From contig JAJFKL010000041.1 of the NCBI GenBank assembly GCA_021773235.1, positions 23,438-87,437 of the forward strand: 64,000 nucleotides of DNA. Reading direction: 5' to 3'. The notes below the pieces were generated by a model. That model was not told the origin of the DNA, ran no database searches, and saw nothing but the letters and a program-made list of their open reading frames with translations. A program made the position numbers and the translations under genes. Shown here piece by piece: positions 44,255-55,448 of the stretch. Numbering within the stretch: position 1 is the first letter of the stretch; each line of letters opens with the position of its first letter. The stretch comes from Gammaproteobacteria bacterium (lineage in GTDB: Bacteria; Pseudomonadota; Gammaproteobacteria; Eutrophobiales; Eutrophobiaceae).

Positions 44255-46189
44255 TTATTTCTTCTCGTCTTCAACTTCTTCAAACTCAGCATCGACAACA
44301 TTATCATCTGCTGAATCATTGCTACCTGCTGCTTCAGGATTAGCACCTGCATCGCCACCTTCTGCTGATTGCGTTTCCGCATAAGCACGTTCGGCAAGTT
44401 TTCCTGCAACTTCAGTTAACTTAGTTGTCTTCTCTGTAATTGCTTCCTTGTCATCACCTTTTGTGGCTTCTTCAAGATCCGTAATTGCAGCTTCGATATC
44501 AGTCTTTTCTTGCTCTTCGACCTTGTCACCAAGATCTTCCATTGATTTTTGCGTTGCATGGATCATGTTTTCTGCCATGTTCCGTGCTTCAACCAATTCT
44601 TTAGCAAGACGATCTTCTTCGGCATGCGCTTCAGCATCTTTAACCATGTTATCGATCTCTTCATCAGAAAGACCACTTGATGCCTTAATAACAATCGACT
44701 GTTCTTTGTTTGTCGCCTTGTCTTTTGCAGAAACATTTAAAATGCCATTTGCATCAATATCGAAGTTCACTTCAATTTGAGGCACGCCTCTTGGTGCAGG
44801 AGGGATATCACTCAGGTCAAAACGACCCAATGATTTATTTCCCGCAGCCATCTCGCGTTCGCCTTGCATCACGTGCACGGTAACAGCGGTTTGATTATTC
44901 TCTGCAGTCGAAAAGACCTGGTTCGCTTTAGTCGGGATAGTCGTGTTCTTATCAATCAACTTAGTCATGACGCCACCCATGGTCTCAATACCCAAGGACA
45001 ATGGCGTAACATCTAAAAGGAGTACGTCTTTAACATCACCACCTAAAACACCTGCTTGAATAGCAGCGCCAACAGCAACTGCTTCATCAGGATTAACATC
45101 CTTTCGCGGTTCTTTCTCAAAAAACGCTTGGACCTTCTCTTGTACCATTGGCATACGGGTTTGACCGCCAACCAAAATAACATCGGTGATATCAGATTTT
45201 GATAGTCCGGCATCATCGAGAGCTACTTTACAAGGTGCAATGGTTCGTTCAACCAGTTCTCCGACCAATGATTCCAGCTTGGCTCGTGTCATCTTCAAAT
45301 TAAGATGCTTAGGGCCACTAGAATCAGCAGTGATGTAAGGTAGGTTAATATCCGTTTGCACGCTAGATGATAATTCTATCTTGGCTTTCTCTGCTGCTTC
45401 TTTAAGACGTTGTAGTGCCAAAGGATCGTTATGAAGATCCACGCCCTGCTCTTTCTTGAATTCATCACAAAGGAAATCAATGATACGAAAATCAAAATCT
45501 TCACCACCAAGGAAAGTATCGCCATTGGTTGAAAGCACTTCAAATTGATGTTCACCATCAATCTCGGCAATTTCAATAATGGACACGTCAAAGGTACCGC
45601 CGCCTAAATCATAAACAGCAATCTTCGCATCGCCACGTTGTTTATCCATACCGTAAGCAAGCGCTGCTGCGGTCGGTTCATTAATAATACGTTTAACTTC
45701 AAGACCCGCAATTCGACCGGCATCCTTAGTTGCTTGACGTTGTGAATCATTAAAATACGCAGGTACCGTAATAACAGCTTCCGTAACATCTTCACCAAGA
45801 TAGTCTTCCGCGGTTTTCTTCATCTTCATTAAAACGCGTGCAGAGACTTCCGGTGCTGCCATCTTCTGACCGTTGATTTCAACCCAAGCATCGCCGTTAT
45901 CCGCCTTAACAATCTTATAAGGAACGAGCTTGATATCTTTTTGGACCGTATCCTCTTCAAAGCGACGGCCGATAAGTCGTTTAACCGCATAGAGCGTATT
46001 ATCCGGATTAGTTACCGACTGGCGTTTAGCTGATTGGCCAACGAGCACTTCCTCATCATCGGCATAAGCAACGATTGATGGTGTTGTCCTGCCTCCCTCG
46101 CTGTTTTCGATGACCTTTGCTTCACCACCCTCGAGAACTGCCACACATGAGTTTGTGGTACCGAGATCAATTCCAATTATCTTTGCCAT
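44255..46189 (-). CDS. dnaK: chaperone protein DnaK (Hsp70)
   Basis: 644 residues. Signatures [34 protein letters not shown] and [14 protein letters not shown] in the ATPase domain, the linker [15 protein letters not shown], and an acidic EEVEDEKK tail. Folds proteins with DnaJ and GrpE. Same strand and order as in the hrcA-type heat-shock operons. Confidence 0.98.
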   Translation of the reverse strand: MAKIIGIDLGTTNSCVAVLEGGEAKVIENSEGGRTTPSIVAYADDEEVLVGQSAKRQSVTNPDNTLYAVKRLIGRRFEEDTVQKDIKLVPYKIVKADNGDAWVEINGQKMAAPEVSARVLMKMKKTAEDYLGEDVTEAVITVPAYFNDSQRQATKDAGRIAGLEVKRIINEPTAAALAYGMDKQRGDAKIAVYDLGGGTFDVSIIEIAEIDGEHQFEVLSTNGDTFLGGEDFDFRIIDFLCDEFKKEQGVDLHNDPLALQRLKEAAEKAKIELSSSVQTDINLPYITADSSGPKHLNLKMTRAKLESLVGELVERTIAPCKVALDDAGLSKSDITDVILVGGQTRMPMVQEKVQAFFEKEPRKDVNPDEAVAVGAAIQAGVLGGDVKDVLLLDVTPLSLGIETMGGVMTKLIDKNTTIPTKANQVFSTAENNQTAVTVHVMQGEREMAAGNKSLGRFDLSDIPPAPRGVPQIEVNFDIDANGILNVSAKDKATNKEQSIVIKASSGLSDEEIDNMVKDAEAHAEEDRLAKELVEARNMAENMIHATQKSMEDLGDKVEEQEKTDIEAAITDLEEATKGDDKEAITEKTTKLTEVAGKLAERAYAETQSAEGGDAGANPEAAGSNDSADDNVVDAEFEEVEDEKK

Positions 46190-46316
46190 TCGTCTTCTCC
46201 AAAATACTTAACTTACTGATTTATTGTGTTTAATTAAAAATAATGATGTTTGATTAAATGTGGACGTTTGCCTGCTATTTCAACCCTACATATAAAAAAG
46301 TTGTGAATTATCCTTA

Positions 46317-46916
46317 TTATTTAGCAACTACGACCATTGCCGGTCTGACCAATCGTCCATTTAGCTCATAACCCTTCTGCATAACAGTTACCACAGAGCC
46401 TGATTCAGCACCTTCAATTTCTTGCATTGAAACCGCTTCATGCTGCTCTGGATTGAATTTTTCACCTTGTGGATCAACAGCTTTGACATTGAACTTATCC
46501 ATTGCTGTATTAAACATCTTGACGGTCAAATCCATACCTTCACGTAAATCGGCTACATTTTCTGCGCTTTCAGCTGCAGACATACCCAATTCAAGGCTAT
46601 CCATTATCGGCAAGAGTTCATTGACGAATTTTTCCAAGGCATATTTATGTGCACTTTCAACATCTCGTGCCGTTCGCTTACGCAGATTATCCATTTCTGC
46701 CTGAGCTCTAAGCGCGAGGTCTTTATTCGCCTGTGAGAGTTCTTTTTCTTTATCGAGTTGATTCTTCAATGATTCAACATCGGTATCTGCCTGCTCCGCT
46801 GGTTCAAGCTCACCCTCTAAATCGACAACATCATTTGCATCTTCTAACGTTTCAGCTTCTTGCTCATCATTGCTCTGTACTTCACTTTGAGCGGTATCAT
46901 TTTCTTGACCTGTCAT
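46317..46916 (-). CDS. grpE: nucleotide exchange factor GrpE
   Basis: 199 residues from the ATG at 46916, which has AGAGG 8 bases upstream. A long acidic N-terminus precedes a coiled coil and the GrpE core: AEMDNLRKRTARDVESAHKY, FVNELLPIMDSLE and the signature VMQKGYELNGRLVRPAMVVV. Exchanges ADP on DnaK. Sits between hrcA (65 bases upstream) and dnaK. Confidence 0.95.
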   Translation of the reverse strand: MTGQENDTAQSEVQSNDEQEAETLEDANDVVDLEGELEPAEQADTDVESLKNQLDKEKELSQANKDLALRAQAEMDNLRKRTARDVESAHKYALEKFVNELLPIMDSLELGMSAAESAENVADLREGMDLTVKMFNTAMDKFNVKAVDPQGEKFNPEQHEAVSMQEIEGAESGSVVTVMQKGYELNGRLVRPAMVVVAK

Positions 46917-46981
46917 TTCTAACCTCTTTTTAGACAATAGAATCCCTGCATCCATACGGACGCATTTTCACTAAATGGGGA

Positions 46982-48043
46982 TTAATTTTTTGAGTTCAAG
47001 GCAACACCGAGCATTTTTGCCGTAATATCTACAATTGGAATCACGCGCTCGTAATGCATACGCGTGGGTCCGATTACGCCTAAAACACCCAGTATTTCAC
47101 CATCTACTTCATAGGGTGACGTGACTACACTGCAGTTGTCTAGTACGTCATAACCTGATTCTTCACCAATAAAAATCTGCATGCCATCTGCATTTATTGC
47201 CTGCTCGAGTAAATGCAAGATGTCTCGCTTTTGATTAAATGTTTCAAATAACTTCTTTAATTTTTCTACATCAGAAAGTTCAGCGAGATCCATAAGGTTG
47301 GTTTGCCCTGAGAGTAATAAATCATCACCCTGACTCTTGGAATCATCGTTAGTGAATGCAGTTTGCGCCATCTCAATGGCCGACTGCATAGACTGATTGA
47401 CCTCTTCCTTCATTTTTTCCAATTCGTCTAGAATTGATGCCCGAACAACTTTCAAGTCTTTGCCGGCAAAGATGTCATTAAGATAATTTGAGACCTGTTG
47501 TAATTCTGAGCTTGAATAGTTTTTATCCGTATTAATAATTCTATTTTGTACTTCTCGATCATTCACAACCAGGATCACCAATACCCGGTTTGCTGATAAG
47601 GAAACAAACTCAATATGTTGCAATTTAGACTGACTGGTACGTGGCAGCATAACGACACCCGCCAATTGAGTTATGTCCGATAACATCGATGATGTACGTT
47701 GCATCAAAGAGGAATAATCATTTTCAGGCGCCATTTCCCGTGCAATTTTCTCGACTTCTGCTGATTTAAGATCATTCACCCGCAATAGGTTATCGACAAA
47801 TAATCTATAGCCCTTGGCGGTAGGCACTCGTCCGGCAGAGGTATGTGGTGAATGCAATAAGCCATAATCTTCAAGATCAGCCATCACATTGCGTATTGAG
47901 GCAGGACTCAAGTTTAAATCTGAATCTTTAGAAAGTGTGCGCGAGCCAACCGGAGCACCATCATCAATGAAATGCTCTACCAAGGCCTTAAAGAGATAAA
48001 GGCTACGTTCGGATAATTGCGACGAATCTGTTGCTGAAACCAT
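46982..48043 (-). CDS. hrcA: heat-inducible transcription repressor HrcA
   Basis: 353 residues. Winged helix near the N-terminus (LVEHFIDDGAPVGSRTLSK and SPASIRNVMADLEDYGLL), HTSAGRVPTAKGYRLFVD, and the C-terminal NCSVVTSPYEVDGEILGVLGVIGPTRM in two parts, all HrcA landmarks. It represses the chaperone genes by binding CIRCE, which lies at 48080-48106 just upstream. Gammaproteobacteria with HrcA are a minority. Confidence 0.95.
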   Translation of the reverse strand: MVSATDSSQLSERSLYLFKALVEHFIDDGAPVGSRTLSKDSDLNLSPASIRNVMADLEDYGLLHSPHTSAGRVPTAKGYRLFVDNLLRVNDLKSAEVEKIAREMAPENDYSSLMQRTSSMLSDITQLAGVVMLPRTSQSKLQHIEFVSLSANRVLVILVVNDREVQNRIINTDKNYSSSELQQVSNYLNDIFAGKDLKVVRASILDELEKMKEEVNQSMQSAIEMAQTAFTNDDSKSQGDDLLLSGQTNLMDLAELSDVEKLKKLFETFNQKRDILHLLEQAINADGMQIFIGEESGYDVLDNCSVVTSPYEVDGEILGVLGVIGPTRMHYERVIPIVDITAKMLGVALNSKN

Positions 48044-48079
48044 ACTTAAACAAGAAATACAGGGATAATAAGATTAAAT

Positions 48080-48106
48080 TTAGCACTCTCCTGTATTGAG
48101 TGCAAA
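48080..48106 (-). promoter_or_regulatory. CIRCE element upstream of hrcA
   Basis: TTAGCACTC, 9 bases, GAGTGCAAA. The consensus is TTAGCACTC-N9-GAGTGCTAA, so 17 of 18 arm positions match with the exact spacing. It starts 37 bases before the hrcA start codon and should make hrcA and the following genes self-repressed. Confidence 0.92.
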
Positions 48107-48224
48107 ACATCTTCAACACACCTTATAATAAATGCCAACAAACAATAACTTCGGAGAGTTATTGGTCACTCCCGCAGAGCATGCTATGTTTGACGAAAAA
48201 CCAACATGACTGAAGTAAATAAAT

Positions 48225-49088
48225 ATGTTTAAGCGTATCGGACTTATCACCAATTCTGGCGTCAAAGCCATTCAAACGACATTAGCTGAGTTGCTTGATT
48301 ACCTTGAGTCCCGTGAACGAACAATCATTCTGGACAAGTGTTGTGCAGAATTGGTAGATGACCACAAATTTGATGTTTTTGATGCAAGCGAATTGGGAAA
48401 ACATTGTGATCTCGTCATTGCCATTGGTGGTGATGGCACTATGTTGATGGCGTCACATATACTTTGTGATTTCAACGTCCCTTTACTCGGCATTAACCTC
48501 GGTCACGTAGGTTTTCTGGCAGATATCCCAGCAGATAACATCGCCAGCAATATGGATGAAATTTTAAATGGTCAGTATGTTGAGGATGTGCGCTTCCTGT
48601 TGAGAGGTCAGGTTTTTCGGGGAGAAGAATGCATATTTGAAGGTAGTGCCATCAACGATGTTATTATCCAAAAGTGGAATATCGCTCGTTTGGTAGAATT
48701 AGAAACCTATATAAATGGGACATTTGTTCATACGCATCGATCTGACGGCATGATCGTTTCATCACCGACGGGTTCTACTGCGTATGCGCTCGCAGCTGGC
48801 GGCCCAATCGTCCACCCATCTCTTGATGCCTTGTTATTGGTGCCTATTTGTCCGCACTCATTAACTAACCGTCCAATTGTTGTTGATGGTAATAGTCATA
48901 TTGAGGTCGTTATCGGCAATAGAGAAATTGATCAAGCACATCTTACTTTAGATGGCGAGACTAAGATGGAACTTGTCCCCGGTGATCGTATTCGGGTAGA
49001 AAAGAAGAATAAGAACATAAGGTTAATTCATCCACCGAATCACGATCAGTTTCATATCCTTCGCGAAAAGCTGAACTGGAGTAAATAA
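48225..49088 (+). CDS. nadK: NAD kinase
   Basis: 287 residues. The catalytic loop is LVIAIGGDGTMLMASH, then GINLGHVGFLADIP and SDGMIVSSPTGSTAYALAAGGPIV, the three conserved blocks of NAD kinases. Makes NADP from NAD and ATP. Divergent from hrcA and followed at once by recN, as is common in gammaproteobacteria. Confidence 0.96.
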   Translation: MFKRIGLITNSGVKAIQTTLAELLDYLESRERTIILDKCCAELVDDHKFDVFDASELGKHCDLVIAIGGDGTMLMASHILCDFNVPLLGINLGHVGFLADIPADNIASNMDEILNGQYVEDVRFLLRGQVFRGEECIFEGSAINDVIIQKWNIARLVELETYINGTFVHTHRSDGMIVSSPTGSTAYALAAGGPIVHPSLDALLLVPICPHSLTNRPIVVDGNSHIEVVIGNREIDQAHLTLDGETKMELVPGDRIRVEKKNKNIRLIHPPNHDQFHILREKLNWSK

Positions 49089-49090
49089 GC

Positions 49091-50761
49091 TTGTTAAGGC
49101 AACTCGTCATCAATGATCTGGCTGTTATAGATAGTCTTAATATTGATTTCAAATCGGGAATGACGGTTCTAACGGGCGAAACAGGTGCAGGTAAATCTAT
49201 TTTACTCGATGCATTAGGTTTGGTGCTTGGCGATCGCGCTGATACTAGTGTGATCAGAGGCGGTACAGATAAAACCGATATCACGGCGATCTTTTCTATC
49301 AACAACAACCCCTATATTAATGATCGTCTTAATGAAATGGAGATAGCCTCTGATGATGAGTTATTTATTCGTCGAACAATTAATCGGGATGGTCGCTCAC
49401 GAGCTTATTTAAATAACACACCTGTCCCGGTTCAAACCTTACGAGAAATTGGCGAATACCTGATTGATATTCATGGCCAACACGCACACCAATCATTATC
49501 TCGACCAAAGACTCAACGTGAAATACTCGACCAAGCCGGAACTTATGATTCTCTACTGAGTGATGTTGCTAATAATTATCAACAATGGAAACTGGTAAAC
49601 GAACAACTCCAAAACTTCGAGACCAGCGGAGATGATTTTGAAGCACGCTTATCCTTTCTCAAGTATCAAATAGATGAACTGACTCAGCTTGATATTGGCG
49701 AATCAGAATATGAATCGCTTGTGGAAGAATTTAAACGCCAGTCTCACTCGCAAGATCTGATAGCAACATGCCAACAAGTCTTGGCTGAACTATCAGAATC
49801 AGACGCTGCGATGTCTAGTCAACTCTCTCAACATCAACGCGCAATAACTGACCTATGTAAAATAGATAACTCACTTGAAAGCATCAGTAGTCTGCTAGAT
49901 AGTGCGGCGATCCAAATCGATGAGGCATGTGCAGAATTAAAAAACTATATCGATCGTTTTGATTCGGATACCAGCCAGTTAAATATAATAGAAAGTCGAT
50001 TGGATAAGATTCATGAACTAGCCCGAAAACACAAGGTAAAGCCGGAAGCATTAGCTGAACAACTGGTGCTACTGTCATCACAATTAGAACAATTGGAAGG
50101 CGGTCAGGAACAACACGAACTACTACAGAAAAAGAAAAGCGAGTTACTTAATAAATATAAAAAGCTTGCTGAAAAACTCAGCGTTAAAAGAAAATCAACT
50201 GCAAGTAAAATTGCACTAGCAGTAACCGATAAAATGCAAGATCTTGGCATGGGTGGAAAATTCGATATCAGCGTCGACACTATAGAGGACGCGGAAGTCT
50301 TGACACCCCACCAATTCGGCATGGATAAAATTTCATTTATCGTATCAACCAATCCTGGACAACCACTAAGACCCATCGCTAAGGTTGCTTCTGGTGGTGA
50401 ATTATCCCGCCTTAGTCTTGCCATTCAGATCATTGCATCAAAAGATAATGGTGTTCCGACCATGGTGTTTGATGAAGTTGATGCAGGTATCAGTGGTGGC
50501 ATCGCGGAGATAGTTGGTAAATTATTAAATAGTCTGGCCGAACATCGTCAAATTTTTTGCGTTACCCATCTCGCACAAGTTGCTTCCTGTGGCCACCAAC
50601 ATATACAAGTGATTAAACAGACGAAAAACGATGCCACATTTACTGAAGTCGTTGAACTTAACCAACAAGAAAGAGTAGATGAAATAGCGCGCATGTTGGC
50701 CGGAATGGAAATCACGAATGAAAGCAGAGCCAATGCGGCACAAATGCTTGCGTCTGCGTAA
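49091..50761 (+). CDS. recN: DNA repair protein RecN
   Basis: 556 residues of the SMC-like family. Start TTG at 49091, two bases after the nadK stop, giving LRQLVINDLAVIDSLNIDF. Walker A is TGETGAGKSILLDALGLVLG, a coiled-coil middle follows, then the ABC signature region ASGGELSRLSLAIQ and Walker B VFDEVDAGISGG. Acts in double-strand break repair. It is expected to be SOS-regulated; no clear LexA box is seen just upstream since it follows nadK directly. Confidence 0.96.
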   Translation: MLRQLVINDLAVIDSLNIDFKSGMTVLTGETGAGKSILLDALGLVLGDRADTSVIRGGTDKTDITAIFSINNNPYINDRLNEMEIASDDELFIRRTINRDGRSRAYLNNTPVPVQTLREIGEYLIDIHGQHAHQSLSRPKTQREILDQAGTYDSLLSDVANNYQQWKLVNEQLQNFETSGDDFEARLSFLKYQIDELTQLDIGESEYESLVEEFKRQSHSQDLIATCQQVLAELSESDAAMSSQLSQHQRAITDLCKIDNSLESISSLLDSAAIQIDEACAELKNYIDRFDSDTSQLNIIESRLDKIHELARKHKVKPEALAEQLVLLSSQLEQLEGGQEQHELLQKKKSELLNKYKKLAEKLSVKRKSTASKIALAVTDKMQDLGMGGKFDISVDTIEDAEVLTPHQFGMDKISFIVSTNPGQPLRPIAKVASGGELSRLSLAIQIIASKDNGVPTMVFDEVDAGISGGIAEIVGKLLNSLAEHRQIFCVTHLAQVASCGHQHIQVIKQTKNDATFTEVVELNQQERVDEIARMLAGMEITNESRANAAQMLASA

Positions 50762-50773
50762 AGTTTAAAAATA

Positions 50774-51781
50774 ATGAAACTACTATTACTACTTTCTCTA
50801 CTTATTTTGTCTGCGACAACTACGGTAATTGCGCAAGATAAAATCACTGTCAATACAGCAAACATAGCGGATGTAGCGATTTACCCAGTACGTTCGGCAC
50901 CAGCAACCACCATTAGTTTGAATGACAGCACGATTAGTGCACGTATTGCTGCACAAGTAGATGAATTGCCTATTCGTGTCGGCGACATTGTAGAAAAGGA
51001 CAGTGTCCTCGCAAAACTGGATTGTTCTGATTACAAGCTAGCCAGCAGTGAATCAAAAGCAAGGCTTGATGGGCTTAAGGCACAAATTGAACTTGCTAAA
51101 CGCCGTCTTGAACGAACAAAAAAATTAACCCTGAAAAAATCAGTCTCCGAAGAAATCCTTGACGAACGTGAATCTGATTTAGCGATACTCAATACTGATT
51201 ATCGTGCTGCAATGTCTAAGGTTAGAATGGCAAAATTAAATGAGTCTCGCTGTATCGTAAAGAGTCCCTTTCGTGCATTGATTAATGAACGCTCAAGCGC
51301 AGTTGGTCAGTATGCAAACACGGGTACAGCACTCGTCAAGATCATGGATATTGAACAATTAGAAATTTCTGCACAAGTCTTCAATCGTGATTCTGAACAA
51401 ATTAGTCTTTCTGATGAATTGTTTTTTGAGCATGCGGGAACTCGGTATCCAGTTTCTCTAAGAACAGTTATCCCGGCAATTAATTCTGAAACACGCAACC
51501 GTGAAGTACGCCTCTTGTTTACCAATGACCCGGCTCTACCCGGTGCGGCAGGAAAACTTATCTGGCGTGATAAACGTGCTCATATCCCTGGCGAATACCT
51601 GGTACGCCGCGATAATGTATTAGGTGTTTTTACTATTGAAAATGAAATAGCCCGTTTTATGCCCGTTCCTTCAGCTGAAACCGGACGAGCTAGCCCTACG
51701 TCGCTATCCATTGAGATGCCGATTGTAGTTGAAGGGCATTTTTCTCTAAAAGAAGGTGACGCCGTCACTGTTGAAAATTAA
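50774..51781 (+). CDS. RND efflux membrane fusion protein
   Basis: 335 residues. Signal peptide (LLLLLSLLILSATTTVIAQ), a lipoyl-like half (ARIAAQVDELPIRVGDIVEKD), a coiled coil (SKARLDGLKAQIELAKRRLERT) and the second half (CIVKSPFRALINERSSAVGQYANTG in two parts). It links an inner-membrane RND pump to an outer-membrane channel. It ends two bases before the pump gene. No TolC-type gene is near, so the channel is encoded elsewhere. Confidence 0.88.
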   Translation: MKLLLLLSLLILSATTTVIAQDKITVNTANIADVAIYPVRSAPATTISLNDSTISARIAAQVDELPIRVGDIVEKDSVLAKLDCSDYKLASSESKARLDGLKAQIELAKRRLERTKKLTLKKSVSEEILDERESDLAILNTDYRAAMSKVRMAKLNESRCIVKSPFRALINERSSAVGQYANTGTALVKIMDIEQLEISAQVFNRDSEQISLSDELFFEHAGTRYPVSLRTVIPAINSETRNREVRLLFTNDPALPGAAGKLIWRDKRAHIPGEYLVRRDNVLGVFTIENEIARFMPVPSAETGRASPTSLSIEMPIVVEGHFSLKEGDAVTVEN

Positions 51782-51783
51782 CC

Positions 51784-54700
51784 ATGAATTGGTTAGAACG
51801 TTTTTTAAATAATCATGTACTGGCAAACCTTACATTTAGTCTGGTACTGGTTATTGGTTTTTTATCTTACGGGCAAATGCCGCGTGCGAAAGATCCTGAA
51901 ATAAATTTCAATTGGGTCAATATCACCACTTTCTTGCCCGGTGCTTCATCAATAGATGTTGAAAAGCGCATTACTGATCCAATAGAAGATACTATTCGAC
52001 GGTCGATTCAAGACATTCGTTTTATTTCCAGCACCAGCCGTTCAGGCATCTCAAATATTCTGATCCGTTTCAATCAACTTGATGAACGAACCTTTGATAA
52101 ACGTCTTAACGACCTGCGCCGGGAAGTACAAAATACATACACAGACGAATTACCTGATGAAGCAGAAGATCCATTTATCTTTGAAGTCACCACATCGAAC
52201 GCTTTTCCTTCAGCCAGCATTGCTGTCACCAGCGCTGGAGATGATGAAAACTTAAGACGACAAACACGTAATATCAAAAAAGACCTTGAGCGCGTAAAAG
52301 GTGTTGATCGCATTAATGATCTGGGGCTAAACGATCCGGAACTACATATTAAATTTTATCCGGAACGTCTGGATGGTTTAGGTATCACACCCGCAGATTT
52401 GGCCGACACTGTAAGAACTTATTTTCGTGATGTCTCTGCTGGTGATGTAAAAACAGATGACGGTCAATGGATAGTAAGAATAGAAGGAACCAATGCCGAT
52501 CCAGGTACACTGGCAAGTTATCCTGTAGTCACTGCTGAGGGTATCGTCCCATTAGGTAATCTTGCTGAATTAACGCGTGCTACGGAAGAGCCAGCTGAAA
52601 TTGTCCGATTTAATGGTGAACCCGCAACCTTATTAGCGATCACGAAACAAGCCGATACAAACGTCCTTGATTTGGTTGACGATGTTTCAAATTATATTGA
52701 GCAACGTAATGTTTACAGCGACGCAACCGGCGTCAGTTTATTCCTGGTAGACGACCAGACTATCAGCACACGAGAAGCATTAAACTTAATGCAAACCAAT
52801 GCTTTAATTGGTCTTGTTATGGTGCTGTTGGTTACCTGGGCATTTTTAGGAACGCGCATAGCACTGCTTACTAGTATCGGTATTCCTTTCACCTTAGCTG
52901 GGACTTTCCTGGTTTTAAACACCATTGGCTTGTCACTTAACAATATGGTTTTATTAGGTGTCGTAATTGCTCTCGGCATGATCGTGGATGATGCTGTCGT
53001 CGTAGTTGAATCGATTTATCAACGTATCCAAAATGGTGCCAACGGTTTAAAGGCTGCAACGGGAGCATTGAATGAAGTGTTTGCGCCAGTAACCACCTCT
53101 GTAATGACGACTATGGCAGCATTTTTACCTTTAATGTTATTACCCGGCATTCTTGGTGAGTTTATGAAGGTTATTCCAATCGCTGTTACCTTAGCGCTTG
53201 CGATTAGTTTGCTTGAAGCTTATTGGATGCTGCCTGCACATGTGATAGCAGCAAAACTAAACTTCTCAAAACCCTCTTGGCAACAGCGAAAAAGAGAGGC
53301 TGCGACACACTGGATACGGATTAAGTACACACGACTTTTACTTAAAGCATTGCGCTATCCAGTTCGTTCTATTATCACCGTATTATTTGTATTCGGTCTT
53401 GCCGTTGGCACGATCGCGAGTGGACATATCCGTTTTAACTTTTTTGAAGCTGATGCCCTGCGTTTATTTTATGTCAACATTGAAATGGCACGTGGCACAA
53501 CTCTGCAAGAGACCAACCGTGTACTACAAAAAGTTGAACTAGAAACATTAAAACAAATTGACGAGCATGAATTACGTGCCTCAATCATTTATTCCGGACA
53601 ACAATTCACCGAGACTGAACCTTTGTTTGCCGATACCGTCGGCCAAATCATGATAAGTCTTAATCCAGAAGATGATAGTAGCCGTAGTGTCGACGAAATT
53701 GCTGATGCCGTTGAAGCAAACGTCCTTGATATCTCTGGGCCAACAAACATATCTTTATTACGCATGAAAGATGGTCCGCCAACATCAAGAGCGATTAGTG
53801 TAAAGGTTCGTGGTGATGAGTTTGAGGAAATTAGAAATGCTGCAAATTCATTAGTCAGTTTTCTCGAAGCTGACCCTTTATTTAGTAACGTCACACTAGA
53901 TTATCGCCCGGGGAATCCAGAGTTAGTACTTCGCTATGATGGTGAAGCAATAAAACGTGCAGGCATTGACCCAACCGTTTTGAGCCGCAGCATACAAGCC
54001 TTTGTTGATGGTGAAATTGTTAACGACTTTCAAGATCAAGGTGAAGAAATTAAGCTTCGTGTGTTAGCCAAACAAAATGATTGGTCTGATATTGAAGAAT
54101 TGTTACGACAAACTATATCCTTACCCAACGGACGCTCTATTGCTATAGGTGAGTTGGTTATACCCGAACATGGATATGGCCAACACAATATACGACATTA
54201 TAACTTCCGCAGGACCATTACCCTTGAAGCCGATATAGATAAGGAACAAATAGATACTGTCGCTGCTAATGCTCTGATAATCGAAGAATGGAAGTTGCTA
54301 CAAAAGAAATTTCCGAGTATTGATTTGGATTTTTCTGGTGTCCTTGATGATATCAATGAAAGCATGAGTGCAATTGGTACTTTATTTTTGTTTGGCGTTG
54401 GTTTGATATACATCATTCTCGGCACACAATTCAGGAGTTATTGGCAACCACTTTTAATTCTGGTCACCGTGCCATTGGCATTCACCGGGGTTGTACTTGG
54501 ATTATTAGTAACAAATAATCCGATCAGTCTTTATACCTTGTATGGCGTAGTCGCCTTGGCCGGTATATCTGTCAATGCTGCAATCGTACTTATCTCCGCT
54601 GCTAATGCCCGATTACATGCGGGTATGAGCTTATTACATGCAACGGTTTATGCCGCACGCCGACGTGTCATTCCTATTTTGATTACATCGCTCACAACCA

Positions 54701-54882
54701 TAGCAGGCCTTTTTTCCTTAGCCACAGGTTTGGCAGGCTCGTCTCTAATCTGGGGGCCGGTAGCAACCGCTATCGTTTGGGGATTGGCTTTTTCGACAAT
54801 TTTGACACTATTTGCAATCCCAATGCTTTTTCGCTTATTTATGGGCGCAGCGAGTAAATCAATTGCGAAAAATAAAAGCTGA
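51784..54882 (+). CDS. RND family efflux transporter
   Basis: 1032 residues, typical length. First helix at 13-29, periplasmic loops 30-335 and 555-860, and helices in two sets. Typical motifs: PGASSIDVEKRITDPIED near the start, IGIPFTLAGTFLVLN, LGMIVDDAVVVVESIYQRIQ (with the proton-relay Asp pair) and TVPLAFTGVVLGLLV. Exports drugs, detergents or metabolites using the proton gradient. Substrate unknown. Together with the fusion protein it is inserted between recN and fur. Confidence 0.92.
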   Translation: MNWLERFLNNHVLANLTFSLVLVIGFLSYGQMPRAKDPEINFNWVNITTFLPGASSIDVEKRITDPIEDTIRRSIQDIRFISSTSRSGISNILIRFNQLDERTFDKRLNDLRREVQNTYTDELPDEAEDPFIFEVTTSNAFPSASIAVTSAGDDENLRRQTRNIKKDLERVKGVDRINDLGLNDPELHIKFYPERLDGLGITPADLADTVRTYFRDVSAGDVKTDDGQWIVRIEGTNADPGTLASYPVVTAEGIVPLGNLAELTRATEEPAEIVRFNGEPATLLAITKQADTNVLDLVDDVSNYIEQRNVYSDATGVSLFLVDDQTISTREALNLMQTNALIGLVMVLLVTWAFLGTRIALLTSIGIPFTLAGTFLVLNTIGLSLNNMVLLGVVIALGMIVDDAVVVVESIYQRIQNGANGLKAATGALNEVFAPVTTSVMTTMAAFLPLMLLPGILGEFMKVIPIAVTLALAISLLEAYWMLPAHVIAAKLNFSKPSWQQRKREAATHWIRIKYTRLLLKALRYPVRSIITVLFVFGLAVGTIASGHIRFNFFEADALRLFYVNIEMARGTTLQETNRVLQKVELETLKQIDEHELRASIIYSGQQFTETEPLFADTVGQIMISLNPEDDSSRSVDEIADAVEANVLDISGPTNISLLRMKDGPPTSRAISVKVRGDEFEEIRNAANSLVSFLEADPLFSNVTLDYRPGNPELVLRYDGEAIKRAGIDPTVLSRSIQAFVDGEIVNDFQDQGEEIKLRVLAKQNDWSDIEELLRQTISLPNGRSIAIGELVIPEHGYGQHNIRHYNFRRTITLEADIDKEQIDTVAANALIIEEWKLLQKKFPSIDLDFSGVLDDINESMSAIGTLFLFGVGLIYIILGTQFRSYWQPLLILVTVPLAFTGVVLGLLVTNNPISLYTLYGVVALAGISVNAAIVLISAANARLHAGMSLLHATVYAARRRVIPILITSLTTIAGLFSLATGLAGSSLIWGPVATAIVWGLAFSTILTLFAIPMLFRLFMGAASKSIAKNKS

Positions 54883-55281
54883 TTACTTTGGTTTCACATA
54901 CAAAACAAGGCTATGTTCAATCAGATCATAACCATGCTCATTAGCAATTTCTTTTTGTAGTCGCTCAATCTCTTCATTTTTAAATTCGATGACCTTGCCA
55001 GTATTTAGACAAACCATATGGTCATGATGCGCGCCTTGATCTAGCTCAAACACAGAATGTCCCGAATCAAAGTTGTGACGAATCACCAATCCTGCTGTCT
55101 CAAATTGAGTCAACACTCTATATACGGTTGCCAAACCAACTTCTTCACCAAGACCTAATAACGTTTTATAAACATCCTCAGCACTCATATGCCGTTCATT
55201 TGAGTCTTCCAGGATCTGTAAAATTCGGATTCTCGGTAAGGTTGCCTTAAGACCGGCTTTTTTTAAGTCTGTCGCTTCCAA
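54883..55281 (-). CDS. fur: ferric uptake regulator Fur
   Basis: 132 residues, slightly short for Fur. Winged helix: GLKATLPRIRILQILEDSNERHMSAEDVYK in two parts and VGLATVYRVLTQFETAGLV (recognition helix), then HHDHMVCLNTGKVIEF with the metal-binding His and one Cys. The usual C-x2-C zinc pair is reduced to a single Cys here, so the structural zinc site may be missing, as in some Fur proteins. Convergent with the RND gene, stop codons touching. Confidence 0.93.
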   Translation of the reverse strand: MEATDLKKAGLKATLPRIRILQILEDSNERHMSAEDVYKTLLGLGEEVGLATVYRVLTQFETAGLVIRHNFDSGHSVFELDQGAHHDHMVCLNTGKVIEFKNEEIERLQKEIANEHGYDLIEHSLVLYVKPK

Positions 55282-55448
55282 GTAAACCTCCCGGCAAGAA
55301 AAAGAGTGGATATTCTAACTGTGAACACTGTAAATTGGCGATAAAGTATACTTTAAGTCATAATAAATGTCGTTGAGGAATTCCACTGCAAAAGTTATCC
55401 TGCCTGATATTTCTCCTTACTAACCGGTCTAAAACATTAAGTCTTTGC